Positions 51,222 through 62,380 of a stretch of DNA of 64,000 nucleotides are shown piece after piece. The position numbers and the translations under genes are program-made. The DNA lies in contig JAJGOT010000090.1 in the NCBI GenBank assembly GCA_022457155.1, forward strand, positions 1,817,501-1,881,500, given 5' to 3'. How positions within the stretch are numbered: the stretch's first letter is position 1; each line of letters begins with the position of its first letter. The DNA comes from Cladopsammia gracilis. Lineage: Eukaryota > Cnidaria > Anthozoa > Scleractinia > Dendrophylliidae. The notes beneath the pieces are model-generated. The model saw only the letters and a list, made by a program, of their open reading frames with translations. It did no database searches and had not been told where the DNA came from.

Positions 51222-52731
51222 AGAGGGTGGCAAAGGGGTTTTACGTGACGCGTGATTGCCCCAAAATTAACCGCGTGATGCGTGATTGTGCCCAAATTAA
51301 CGGCGTGATGCGTGATCAGATAGCGCAGCGTGATGCGTGATTTGCTATTTTAGAAGCGCGTGACGCGTGATTTACCTTTTATTTTTCCGTGATACGTGAA
51401 TGTTTTCAACATTCTTTGAAAAACTAGAAAGCTTCTTGACCTTTGATCTTCGTGGTGGGTCCAGAGAATCCGTTCCTGGCACGGCGAGGACAGAATCGAG
51501 AAATCAGAAAACGCAATCAGAAAACTCGAAGGTCACAGGGTAGAAGAGACTTGTCCTAACACGTTACACTTCAACGCCAAAGCGCACATGAGACCCGACG
51601 AAGAATTCAAGAAGGAAATCGGAACCATAAGAAAGCAGGCAACATGTCAGGCATGGCAGAACAGAAATTACTAGGAGTGCTAATCAAATTCCACTATCGT
51701 AACATTGATTCAAAGCAAAGAAGAAGAGCGAGTAGGCTACTAAGCCAAACGAAACTAATATGTCAATCAGCCTAAGAACAAGACACTAAGCCACTCGTAA
51801 ATGTACAAGAGAGAGTCCAGGTGAAAAACATGCCAGAACTTGAGAATGCCAATAATAAACATGTTGAATCCCATCCTCGTGTGCTCCCTGAATCTTGATA
51901 AACGGAAGGTCTCAGAAACACGAAAATATCTGAATAAGAAACACACACTGACCGCAAAAGACAAGCAAAACGAAATAAAGCCGATAATGCTAAGAAGAAA
52001 TACACGCACTTTAAATCTTGTCACCCACCGGGAGTCAAGAAAGGTTTCTTCAAAGGAGAAGTCCTTAGACTCCTCAGAATTGAACGAACTTTTCAAAGGA
52101 AACTTTCGAGGAAAACATCAATAAATTCAAATAAAAACTACGGCTAAGAGGCTACCCTAACAATAGCATTGAGAAGGTGCTCTCAGAAGTAATATTCTCT
52201 GACAGAAAGTCAGCTCTCAAAGACAAAACAAAAGCTCGCAAAGAAATATTACCCACGGCAGCCCATGTGTACCTAACTTAAAACAGATCCTCATGGACAT
52301 ATGGCATTTAATAGAATCGCAACCTTTACTAAGACAAATCTATTATTTCATACAAGAGGGGTAGATCTTTTATAAGATATGCTAGCCAGGGCTAAACTGT
52401 AAAAGTCAAACCAGCCAAAAAAATGAGTGAATAAAGGACAAAACAATCACACCACGCGCTAGTAGGATTTGTGCTATGCCCGTCAACACCCTTTATTTCA
52501 TTTTAAGATTCATGAATTGACATGCAATCCTTCCAAAAAGAAAAGAATACAATATCAATGCATTCAATAGGTAGGCCTACGCCGACTCTACGTTGTTTTG
52601 TTACCATTTTAATGCCAGATTACTCCTTATTTACGTGACGCGTGATTGGTTAAAATTTTTCTCCGTGATGCGTGATATCACTCAAAAATTCGGCGTGATG
52701 CGTGATCGGTACCCCCCCTTTGCCACCCTCT
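51222..52731 (+). mobile_element. DNA element with GTGATGCGTGAT arrays, TSD AATA
   Basis: Ends AGAGGGTGGCAAAGGGG and its complement; AATA flanks both sides (51218-51221, 52732-52735). Six GTGAYGCGTGAT units at left and three at right, spaced about 28-30 bases and all in one orientation. Interior contains a decayed coding stretch. 1510 bp. Superfamily unknown. Confidence 0.7.
51470..51775 (+). pseudogene. Decayed transposon ORF fragment
   Basis: Shifting frames give IRKLEGHRVEETCPNTLHFN, then DEEFKKEIGTIRKQA and, in another frame, LIKFHYRNIDSKQRRRASRL. The coherent, charged, helix-like text suggests a real protein relic, with at least one frameshift. I recall similar segments in cnidarian repeat proteins but cannot name the family. 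Confidence 0.35.
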
Positions 52732-52739
52732 AATAAGAA

Positions 52740-52895
52740 AGGGTTATTATTCGTTTTTCTTAGTAGCCGTAAACCTTGCCCTTAAATCTTAAGTTTATTA
52801 TACCACAAATAAACGTTTGAGGGGTTTACTTACAACTTCCTCTATTATACCCGGCGTTTATTCGGGGCCCGGCGTTAAATCGAGAAAATACGGTA
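52740..52895. other. CCGGCGTTTATT-type repeat edge
   Basis: Contains CCCGGCGTTTATTCGGGGC followed by CCGGCGTTAAATCGAG. No coding frame. Confidence 0.4.
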
Positions 52896-52898
52896 TAT

Positions 52899-53962
52899 AT
52901 ATTAGCCGGGACACTGACCCTAATTTAATGAGAAGATCTAAATAACAACATCATGGTGTCAAAATGCACATCTAGCAACCAAGTAATAAGCAAGTTATGG
53001 CATCTGAAGGAGGGTCAAATATCGTTCAGTACGGACCTAGTGAGAGCACGAAAATGAAAATCCACTTTATTTTTTTACGTAAAACGTGCTATCATAACAT
53101 ATTACACTAATCAAGGCTAGAAGACAAACACTTTTGAATTCCATGACGAGATTCAAAAATTACAACCACATTACATGGTGTAAAGCTTCACTTACCGAGG
53201 GTTTAAAAAGAAAACAACATTCCGGAACGTACATGGGCACTTGAAAGTACCCGTTCGAAACTGGCAACTGGAAGGTTACGGAAGTAACTTTTAAGACCCC
53301 TTGGATCTAACCCAATATCTATCGAAATATTTGCTCACCCAACCGAACGGCCTAACGTAAAAACAAAAACACACATTCTGGAAATAACTCTAAAAGACTT
53401 ATTTTATTTTTTTTTTGGCCTAGTGACCAGCATCCCGCCAGGGGTACAACCAAATCGAAGTGACTTGGACGCTTGAAGTATCTTTTATGGGTTAAAAATG
53501 CAGTTTTTTTTCTCTTTTTAGGGCGTTCGTTTCAAAACGCTTTCGACTGTCACTTTCCATGCAGGTACATGTTAGGTTTACAAAGGCAGACACACACTGT
53601 CATTGCTTTCAAAATCTCAGTGCAAGTAGATCTTATTTGGCGGCCGCGCCCGAAATACGAGATTCTTGTACCTTGTATGGATCAATTTCGAACGTTCCGA
53701 CGAGCGGCCCCGTTAATTTTATATAGGAGTCCCCTCTGAGGGGGGTGGGGGGGGGGGGGGGGGGCGAGAGCAGGTATCCGACCTTTTTCCCAAAAGTCAT
53801 GATCTCGACTCCTAACACACTGCTTGTACGTAACAACACATAGCTTGCGTCTGCTATAAACGTTGTTAGTGTGTTCACCAAGCTAATAAAATGTACCATA
53901 TTTTACATTCCATAGTTTTAAAGGATAGAACTGATCATAACACAAACTGACTAGTAAGTAAT
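52899..53962 (+). repeat. Module M, copy 1
   Basis: About 1.06 kb, starts TTAGCCGGGACACTGACC and ends ACTGACTAGTAAGTAATTGA. Other copies: 56780-57199 (truncated) and 62375-63440. No host gene seen; frames inside are short. Confidence 0.8.
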
Positions 53963-54115
53963 TGACTAGTAAATATTGCTTTCGAAGGGTTGCTCAGAGA
54001 CCAGGGACACTTTTTGAGTATGTACAACATTGTTTTGTGGGGGGTAAGGGGAGGTAGATATGATAATTCCTTTTAAATGCTAAGAAATGCACACAATTTG
54101 CCTAAATGTCTCAAC

Positions 54116-54720
54116 AGTTCTGTCCGAGATTGTAACTTATGTACCCCTTACTTTTGCAATTATGCTAAGAATTTGTCTACTTAGATTTTGTCTTGCTGTA
54201 AGTGTTTATTGCGGTCACATTACCGCAATAATGTGAGTGTTTATTGCGGTCACATTACCACTTAGGATCACCGCCAAGCACGCTTGCTTCTGACGTTAGT
54301 AAAGCAAGTGCTAAAATGTGAAGCCAGCGCGATGAAGCCAGGTTAAATGTAAGTGCTTGTTTAAAAAATAATATCTAAAAATAATACCCAGCTAGCTTAT
54401 GTACCCCTTATTTTTGCAATGATGTTAAGAATTTGTCTGCTTAGATTTTGTCTTGCTGTAAGTGTTTATTGCGGTCACATTACCGCAATAATGTGAGTGT
54501 TTATTGCGGTCACATTACCACTTGGGATCACCGCCAAGCACGCTTGCTTCTGACGTTAGTAAAGCAAGTGCTAAAATTTGAAGCCAGCGCGATGAAGCCA
54601 GGTTAAATGTAAGTGCCTGTTTAAAAAATAATATCTAAAACTGTAATACCCAGCTAGCTTATGTACGTACCCCTTACTTTTGCAATTACGTTAAGAATTT
54701 GTCTACTTAGATTTTGTCTT
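54116..54720 (+). repeat. Repeat family Q, block 2 (about 262-bp tandem unit)
   Basis: Two full units and a partial third (starts near 54136, 54396, 54659). Each holds ATTGCGGTCACATTACCGCAAT, an 8-bp hairpin with a 6-base loop, then the GATCACCGCCAAGC core and AGCAAGTGCTAAAAT. Confidence 0.8.
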
Positions 54721-55263
54721 GCTGTAAGTGTTTAATGCAACAGTGCAATTGAACTAAAAAAAGAAAAGTGAACTTTACACCACCTTGATGTGGTGCAAAC
54801 AAAAAGTTATGATTCATTCCATGATAAGGTGAAGTTAATTACAACGCAAATATCCAATTGGTATCTCAAACGCGAGGTCAGTATACAGCTATATCAATTA
54901 ACGTTGTCGGATGTCGTGAAAGCTCAAAGCTACAAGCCAAGATAGTTGGGAGCGGCGCAAAATAAACGTTTTTTTCCGCTCGTCGCATCGCTCATTCGCG
55001 CCGTTTCTTGTCGTTTCGCCGCTCCCAACTATCTGCATGCCTACAACAGGCGCTCGGTTTATTCGTTCGATCTTGACTTATAGGCTTTGAGCTTTGAGCT
55101 TTTACCCGACAACGTTAATTAAAATAGCTGTATAGGTACCTTAGTTGAAAGTACATTGGTATTTGAAAGAACACAGATGAATGTTTAGGGGAACACTTGG
55201 AATGGCGTTGTACTTTTGTCCCATATCATTTAAGTGCTTTTAAAGGGAACTATGCCAACGATA

Positions 55264-55515
55264 GTGGGCGGCACGGTGGTCTAGTGGTTAGCGCGTCGGA
55301 CTTTCAACCTGAAGGTCGGTGGTTCGAGCCTGGACTCTGCCGTCGTGTTGTTTCCTTAGACAAGAAACTTTACTCCACACTGTCTCTCTCCACCCAGGTG
55401 TATAAATGGGTACCGGCGACAAAATGCTGGGGGTAACCCTGCGATGGACTAGCATCCCATCCAGGGGGGAGTAGCAATATTCCTTGTTGCTTTATGCTAC
55501 AGAAACCGGGAAAAA
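55264..55515 (+). mobile_element. tRNA-derived SINE (Glu-like head), copy 1
   Basis: Head GGTCTAGTGGTTAGCGCG with loop CTTTCAA (anticodon TTC) and B box GGTTCGAGCC. The body includes CCACCCAGGTGTATAAATGG. TSD ATGCCAACGATA (55252-55263) and ATGCCAAAGATA (55516-55527); empty site at 49162-49173. Confidence 0.85.
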
Positions 55516-55704
55516 ATGCCAAAGATAATAATGTTTGATCTTAACGGTTCTCTTAGTTGAATATTTCAGTAGCAAAAAATCTTAGGGAAAAAAAATCATA
55601 TCCACTGAATTTACTATTTCCATTCCGAAAATCCCGACAGAACTTATCAAAAAGGAAAAGGCGTTAAATTTTCCGATGTTACGAACGTTAGAGGCGGGAT
55701 TTCT

Positions 55705-56340
55705 CTAGAGAAAGCCGAACAGCTTCCGAACATCTTCCGAACATTTTCCGAACACTTTTATCCCTTCCGGAAACAAAAGGCGTTAAATCTTCCGAAGTTA
55801 CGAATTTCACTAAAGATAGCCGAACAGCTTCCGAACATTTTCCGAATACTTTTATCCCTTCCGGAAACAAAAGGCGTTAAATTCTCCGATGTTACGAAAG
55901 TTAGAGGCGGGATTTCATTAAAGAAAGCCGAACAGCTTCCGAACATCTTCCGAACATTTTCCGAACACTTTTATCCCTTTCGGAAACAAAAGGCGTTAAA
56001 TTTTCTGAAGTTACAAATTTCACTAAAGAAAGCCGAACAGCTTCCGAACATCTTCCAAACATTTTCCGAACACTTTTATCCCTTCCGGAAACAAAAGGCG
56101 CTAAATTTTCCGAAGTTACGAAAAAGAAAGCCGAACAGCTTCCGAACATCTTCCGAACATTTTCCGAACACTTTTATCCCTTCCGGAAACAAAAGGCGTT
56201 AAATTTTCCGATGTTACGAAAGTTAGAGGCGGGATTTCACTAAAGAAAGCCGAACAGCTTCCGAACATCTTCCGAACATTTTCCGAACACTTTTATCCCT
56301 TCCGGAAACAAAATTAAAGGCGTTAAATTTTCCGATGTTA
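55705..56340 (+). repeat. CCGAACATCTTCC minisatellite, copy 1
   Basis: About six units, 100-140 bp, each with AGCCGAACAGCTTCCGAACA, ACTTTTATCCCTTCCGGAAA and GGCGTTAAATTTTCCGA. A single diverged unit is at 49310-49370. Minus-strand frames inside are repeat artefacts. Confidence 0.88.
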
Positions 56341-56555
56341 CGAATATATAGAAAATAGCCTGTATCCCTTGTGGATCCTCCCTTGTCACTCACTTAGTTG
56401 ACTTCGGTCGTGTATCAGGAATTTGATCCTTTGTTGGGTTTCAAATGGAGTTATAGGCTTCCCCTACCCTGTCACCTTGAAAGAAAATACCCCGGGAGGC
56501 CCACGTCCAGAATCACATAAATCACATCTCAGATTGCCATGTTGCCAGAATGGTT

Positions 56556-56628
56556 GTCCTGATGGTGTAGTGGTTATCACGCCTAACTAGTATGCAGAAG
56601 GATGTGGGTTCAAATCCCACTCAGGGCA
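56556..56628 (+). tRNA. tRNA-Thr(AGT)-like relic, copy 1
   Basis: Seven-pair acceptor stem (GTCCTGA/TCAGGGC), D-arm like tRNA-Val, perfect T-arm GTGGG/CCCAC and loop CTAGTAT giving anticodon AGT. The anticodon stem is broken (CCTAA/GCAGA), so it is probably a pseudogene or SINE head. Confidence 0.5.
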
Positions 56629-56698
56629 AATTTTCTTTCAAACATTTATTCAGTATATATAACAACTATTCACCGAAGTGGAGGTGTGTAGTGGTGGA

Positions 56699-56785
56699 TT
56701 ACAATTATAATTACAATTATATTATAATTATAATTACAATTATATTATAATTACATTATTATATTATAATTACAATTATATATAT
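56699..56785. repeat. AT-rich (ATAATTACAATTAT)n repeat, copy 1
   Basis: Low-complexity AATTATAATTACA units before the start of module M. Confidence 0.85.
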
Positions 56786-57199
56786 TAGCCGGGACACTGA
56801 CCCTAATTTAATGAGAAGATCTAAATAACAACATCATGGTGTCAAAATGCACATCTAGCAACTAAGTATTAAGCAAGTTATGGCATCTGAAGGAGGGTCA
56901 AATATCGTTCAGTACGGACCTAGTGAGAGCACGAAAATGAAAATCCACTTTATTTTTTTACGTAAAACGTGATACCATAACATATTACACTAATCAAGGC
57001 TAGAAGACAAACACTTTTGAATTCCATGACGAGATTCAAAAGTTATAACCACATTACATGGTGTAAGGCTTCACTTACCGAGGGTTTAAAAAGAAAACAA
57101 CATTCCGGAACATTCATGGGCACTTGAAAGTACCCGTTCGAAACTGGCAACTGTCAACTGGCAAATGGAAGGTTACGGAAGTAACTTAAGACCCCTTAA
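56780..57199 (+). repeat. Module M, copy 2 (truncated)
   Basis: Same start as copy 1; similarity stops after GACCCCTTAAG at about 57199. Confidence 0.8.
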
Positions 57200-57416
57200 G
57201 TCTCCCATGTGGTTCATAAAAATAATAGAATAAAATTGTTTTATACGTAGTTGTTTCACTTCCACCAATTGACTGATTGTTAAGTTTTTGACTTAACAAA
57301 CGCTTTTCGCCTCTCAGGAATGCCGTAAATGACGTTTTAGAGGGTAAAATCGGAAAAATTTTACGGGAGACATGCACCAGGGCACCCCCTTTCAGAAATT
57401 CCTGGATCCGCCCCTG
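57200..57416 (+). mobile_element. hAT-like right end (solo)
   Basis: Ends AATTCCTGGATCCGCCCCTG at 57397-57416, as at the right end of 7189-8110. The left terminus is not seen; it may be the insertion that truncated module M copy 2. Confidence 0.5.
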
Positions 57417-57740
57417 TAGCTTGTCGTGAATACTTTAATCATCGGACCAATGATGTTATAAACCATTTATACTTTGTCATAACACAGCATATTTTAAGTT
57501 TATCTTAGTTTCTTCACGCTATAGAAACCGGGTTAAGTTCCGGCCGCTTGTTCTGCCCGAGTCTTGTATACACCTTATCCACTTTATGATATCTTGCGCA
57601 TGTATTCGGAAAAAAAGCTATAAGGGTAGTCAACGCACTTTATCACAAATGGTAAGGTAAAGCCACTGGTGGCCCACACGCGGTCGGAGCATAGGCCGGT
57701 TTCTGTAGCATGAAGCAACTTGGAATATTGCTTATCCGCC

Positions 57741-57829
57741 CCCCCCCCCCCCCCCCCTTCCCTGGATATGGTATGCTAGCCCATCATCATCATCATCATT
57801 ATCATCATCATCATCATTATCATCATCGT
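57741..57829. repeat. Poly-C and (CAT)n microsatellites
   Basis: C run at about 57741-57757 and CAT/ATC units at 57781-57829. A minus-strand SINE tail fragment lies just upstream (57690-57740). Confidence 0.85.
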
Positions 57830-58044
57830 CTTTATTTAAAAAACACGGTAAATACATCAGGCATTAACAATTTAATATAAACTACAACTTAATAAGAAAC
57901 TATGTATGTAAATTAATCTTCTATAATTTAAAAATATAACTAACTATTAAAGAAAAGTAATCTAAAATAAAGCCTGTTTTACATGAATGCCGTGTCGGAA
58001 TTAATAAAGAATCGTCGGAAATCGTCGGAAATGAGATAAATCAT

Positions 58045-58178
58045 TCCACAGGGTTATCCCCAGCATTTTGTTGCTGGTACCCGTTTTACGGAAACAACGC
58101 GGCGGCCAATAACAGGCCTCGAACCACAGAACTTTAGATCTGAAGTTAAACGCGCTATAATCACTGTACCACCGCGCC
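58045..58178 (-). mobile_element. tRNA-derived SINE, minus strand, diverged
   Basis: Reverse complement of the Glu-like SINE head and start of its body; paralogue of 47195-47335. Confidence 0.6.
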
Positions 58179-58183
58179 TGCTC

Positions 58184-58500
58184 TTATCGCCAATCAGAGG
58201 ATTACAATTTTGCACTTTCAAAAAGCAGATGTTTATACAAGAAGGTTTTGGTGGCAACATTTCAAACAAGTTTATCAACCAAGTATTATCCACTTATCAC
58301 AAACCAGAGGGTTAGAATTTTGCGCTTTCAAACAGCAGATGTATATACAAGAACATTTTGGTAGCAACATTTCAAACAAGTTTATCAACCAAGTATTATC
58401 CACTTATCACAAACCAGAGGGTTAGAATTTTGCGCTTTCAGAAAAAACAGATGTATATACAAGAAGATTTTGGTGGCAACATTTCAAACAAGTATTATGC
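58184..58500 (+). repeat. Tandem repeat, about 118-bp unit
   Basis: Three units with TTATCACAAACCAGAGGGTT, TTTTGCGCTTTCA and GGTGGCAACATTTCAAACAA. One unit is at 47335-47440. Confidence 0.8.
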
Positions 58501-58554
58501 AAGATATGGTATTATGTGCCAATTGTCACTCTCATGCATTTTTAAAGAGTTCAG

Positions 58555-59450
58555 TTAGCATCATTAGATGATAACGGTGAAGTTCACAACGCAAATGTCC
58601 CTCGGTATCTTATACCTGAGGACAATATTTAGCGACCGGTATCTCATGCATACCTCACGGCCACATGAACGCTCGAGATCACAATGCAACAAAGCATGCT
58701 TGCTTCTGACGTTCGTAAAGCAAGGACTAGAAAGTGCAAGCAATTAAGCGTTACGTGCTCAGATAAAAAATAACTTCAAATTAATTTTTGTTCTCCTTAC
58801 TTTTATAACTATGTAATTAATTTATCTACTTATAAGGCTAAGAAAAAGTAATAAAATAGTCAAGAGAAGTTATGATTCATTCATGATAAAGGTGAAGTTT
58901 GCAACGCAAATATCCCTTTGCTATCTTACACGAGAGGACAGTATAATGATATAGAGACTATAATATCTTGTGATCATATAAGCGATTGGGATCACCGCCA
59001 AGCTTGCTTGCTTTTGACGTCAGTGAAGCAAGTGCTAAAATGTGAAGTCAGCATGACGAGTCCCATTAAAAGTAAGTGCTTATATAAAAGTAAGATCTAA
59101 CTAAATTATGTAACTTTTTAACTTTTGTAATTATGCAATTAACTCCATCTAGTACTTAGATTTGTCTTTCTGTTAATGTGTTATGTGATATGTATGAAAA
59201 GAAAAATGGCTTGAAAGGCTTGAAAAAACAAAGAGAAGTTTAAATTCATTTGACGATAAAGATGAAGTGTACAACGCAAATATCCCTTTGGTGGTATCTT
59301 GCGTCACATTACCGCTTGGGATCACCGCCAAGCACGCTTGCTTCTGACGTTAGTAAAGCAAGTGTAAAATGTGAAGCCAGCGTGATGAAGCCAGGTTAAA
59401 TGTAAGTGCTTGTTTAAAAAATAATATCTAAAAATAATACCCAGCTACAA
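58555..59450 (+). repeat. Repeat family Q, block 3 (exon-like units)
   Basis: Units near 58670, 58978 and 59318. The middle one keeps an open frame from 58918 (SYTRGQYNDIETI, WDHRQACLLLTSVKQVLKCE). Matches block 1 in order, so both derive from one duplicated segment. Confidence 0.6.
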
Positions 59451-59734
59451 TCTCAGACAGAACTCGTTGAGACAGTGTTTAGTTTCCGCGCGCAAGACGA
59501 CCGTTGGTCTAATATCCTGTCAAAAATCACATTTATCGAAGCCCTCCTCTCCCCCCTCCGTTCAATGTTGCTTTAGAAGGGTTGCTCAGATACCAGGGAC
59601 ACTTTTTGAGTACTATGTACAACATTGTTTTGTGGGGGGTAAGGGGAGGTAGATATGATAATTCCTTTTAAATGCTAAGAAATGCACACAATTTGCCTAA
59701 GTGTCTCAACAGTTCTGTCCGAGATTGTAGCTTA

Positions 59735-60288
59735 TGTACCCCTTACTTTTGCAATTATGCTAAGAATTTGTCTACTTAGATTTTGTCTTTCTTGCTGTAA
59801 GTGTTTATTGCGGTCACATTACCGCAATAATGTGAGTGTTTATTGCGGTCACATTACCACTTGGGATCACCGCCAAGCACGCTTGCTTCTGACGTTAGTA
59901 AAGCAAGTGCTAAAATGTGAAGCCAGCGCGATGAAGCCAGGTTAAATGTGAGTGCTTGTTTAAAAAATAATATCTAAAAATAATACCCAGCTAGCTTATG
60001 TACCCCTTACTTTTGCAATGATGTTAAGAATTTGTCTGCTTAGATTTTGTCTTGCTGTAAGTGTTTATTGCGGTCACATTACCGCAATAATGTGAGTGTT
60101 TATTGCGGTCACATTACCACTTGGGATCACCGCCAAGCACGCTTGCTTCTGACGTTAGTAAAGCAAGTGCTAAAATGTGAAGCCAGCGCGATGAAGCCAG
60201 GTTAAATGTAAGTGCTTGTTTAAAAAATAATATCTAAAACTGTAATACCCAGCTAGCTTATGTACGTACCCCTTACTTTTGCAATTAC
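59735..60288 (+). repeat. Repeat family Q, block 4 (about 262-bp tandem unit)
   Basis: Paralogue of block 2. The frame ending at 59945 reads WDHRQARLLLTLVKQVLKCE and then stops. Confidence 0.8.
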
Positions 60289-60862
60289 GTTAAGAATTTG
60301 TCTACTTAGATTTTGTCTTGCTGTAAGTGTTTAATGCAACAGTGCAATTGAACTAAAAAAAGAAAAGTGAACTTTACACCACCTTGATGTGGTGCAAACA
60401 AAAAGTTATGATTCATTCAATGATAAGGTGAAGTTAATTACAACGCAAATATCCAATTGGTATCTCAAACGCGAGGTCAGTATACAGCTATATCAATTAA
60501 CGTTGTCGGATGTCGTGAAAGCTCAAAGCTACAAGCCAAGATAGTTGGGAGCGGCGCAAAATAAACGTTTTTTTCCGCTCGTCGCATCGCTCATTCGCGC
60601 CGTTTCTTGTCGTTTCGCCGCTCCCAACTATCTGCATGCCTACAACAGGCGCTCGGTTTACTCGTTCGATCTTGACTTATAGGCTTTGAGCTTTGAGCTT
60701 TTACCCGACAACGTTAATTAAAATAGCTGTATAGGTACCTTAGTTGAAAGTACATTGGTATTTGAAAGAACACAGATGAATGTTTAGGGGAACACTTGGA
60801 ATGGCGTTGTACTTTTGTCCCATATCATTTAAGTGCTTTTAAAGGAAACTATGCCAACGATA

Positions 60863-61114
60863 GTGGGCGGCACGGTGGTCTAGTGGTTAGCGCGTCGGAC
60901 TTTCAACCTGAAGGTCGGTGGTTCGAGCCTGGACTCTGCCGTCGTGTTGTTTCCTTAGACAAGAAACTTTACTCCACACTGTCTCTCTCCACCCAGGTGT
61001 ATAAATGGGTACCGGCGTCAAAATGCTGGGGGTAACCCTTCGATGGACTAGCATCCCATCCAGGGGGGAGTAGCAATATTCCTAGTTGCTTTATGCTACA
61101 GAAACCGGGAAAAA
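60863..61114 (+). mobile_element. tRNA-derived SINE (Glu-like head), copy 2
   Basis: Same insertion as at 55264, with the same TSD pair (60851-60862 and 61115-61126), so it was copied with the segment rather than inserted independently. Confidence 0.85.
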
Positions 61115-61299
61115 ATGCCAAAGATAATAATGTTTGATCTTAACGGTTCTCTTAGCTGAATATTTCAGTAGCAGAAAATCTTAGGGAAAAAAAAATCATA
61201 TCCACTGAATTTACTATTTCCATTCCGAAAATCCCGACAGAACTTATCAAAAAGGAAAAGGCGTTAAATTTTCCGATGTTACGAACGTTAGAGGCGGGA

Positions 61300-61925
61300 T
61301 TTCTCTAGAGAAAGCCGGACAGCTTCCGAACATCTTCCGAACATTTTCCGAACACTTTTATCCCTTCCGGAAACAAAAGGCGTTAAATCTTCCGAAGTTA
61401 CGAATTTCACTTAAGATAGCCGAACAGCTTCCGAACATTTTCCGAATACTTTTATCCCTTCCGGAAACAAAAGGCGTTAAATTCTCCGATGTTACGAAAG
61501 TTAGAGGCGGGATATCATTAAAGAAAGCCGAACAGCTTCCGAACATCTTCCGAACATTTTCCGAACACTTTTATCCCTTCCGGAAACAAAAGGCGTTAAA
61601 TTTTCTGAAGTTACGAATTTCACTAAAGAAAGCCGAACAGCTTCCGAACATCTTCCAAACATTTTCCGAACACTTTTATCCCTTCCGGAAACAAAAGGCG
61701 CTAAATTTTCCGAAGTTACGAAAAAGAAAGCCGAACCGCTTCCGAACATCTTCCGAACATTTTCCGAACACTTTTATCCCTTCCGGAAACAAAAGGCGTT
61801 AAATTTTCCGATGTTACGAAAGTTAGAGGCGGGATTTCACTAAAGAAAGCCGAACAGCTTCCGAACATCTTCCGAACATTTTCCGAACACCCTTCCGGAA
61901 ACAAAATTAAAGGCGTTAAATTTTC
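61300..61925 (+). repeat. CCGAACATCTTCC minisatellite, copy 2
   Basis: Paralogue of 55705-56340 with the same unit order; the last unit has lost about ten bases (ACTTTTATCC). Confidence 0.88.
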
Positions 61926-62149
61926 CGATGTTACGAATATATAGAAAATAGCCTGTATCCCTTGTGGATCTTCCCTTGTCACTCACTTAGTTGACTTCGG
62001 TCGTGTATCAGGAATTTGATCCTTTGTTGGGTTTCAAATGGAGTTATAGGCTTCCCCTACCCTGTCACCTTGAAAGAAAATACCCCGGGAGGCCCACGTC
62101 CAAAATCACATAAATCACATCTCAGATTGCCATGTTGCCAGAATGGTTG

Positions 62150-62222
62150 TCCTGATGGTGTAGTGGTTATCACGCCTAACTAGTATGCAGAAGGATGTGG
62201 GTTCAAATCCCACTCAGGGCAA
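62150..62222 (+). tRNA. tRNA-Thr(AGT)-like relic, copy 2
   Basis: Duplicate of 56556-56628, with the same broken anticodon stem. Confidence 0.5.
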
Positions 62223-62291
62223 ATTTTCTTTCAAACATTTATTCAGTATATATAACAACTATTCACCGAAGTGGAGGTGTGTAGTGGTGGA

Positions 62292-62380
62292 TTACAATTA
62301 TAATTACAATTATATTATAATTATAATTACAATTATATTATAATTACATTATTATATTATAATTACAATTATATATATTA
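62292..62380. repeat. AT-rich (ATAATTACAATTAT)n repeat, copy 2
   Basis: Duplicate of 56699-56785. Confidence 0.85.

Larger units (their letters stand above)
53978..57199 (+). repeat. Segmental duplication N-M, copy 1
   Basis: About 3.2 kb matching 59568-62785 closely, in order: G-rich leader, repeat family Q, palindromic GCTCCCAACTATC segment, SINE, CCGAACA minisatellite, Thr-like tRNA relic, AT repeat, module M start. Confidence 0.85.

Noticed and set aside
51767..52096. 109-residue minus-strand frame in the AATA-flanked element
   Set aside because: Lies opposite degraded plus-strand transposon coding text and has no recognisable domain.
54136..54720. CRISPR-like spacing of identical repeats
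   Set aside because: Units are about 262 bp tandem repeats with no distinct spacers, in a eukaryotic setting.
55688..56149. Minus-strand frames in the CCGAACA minisatellite (also 61358-61982)
   Set aside because: Translation of the tandem unit only; no start context or unique sequence.
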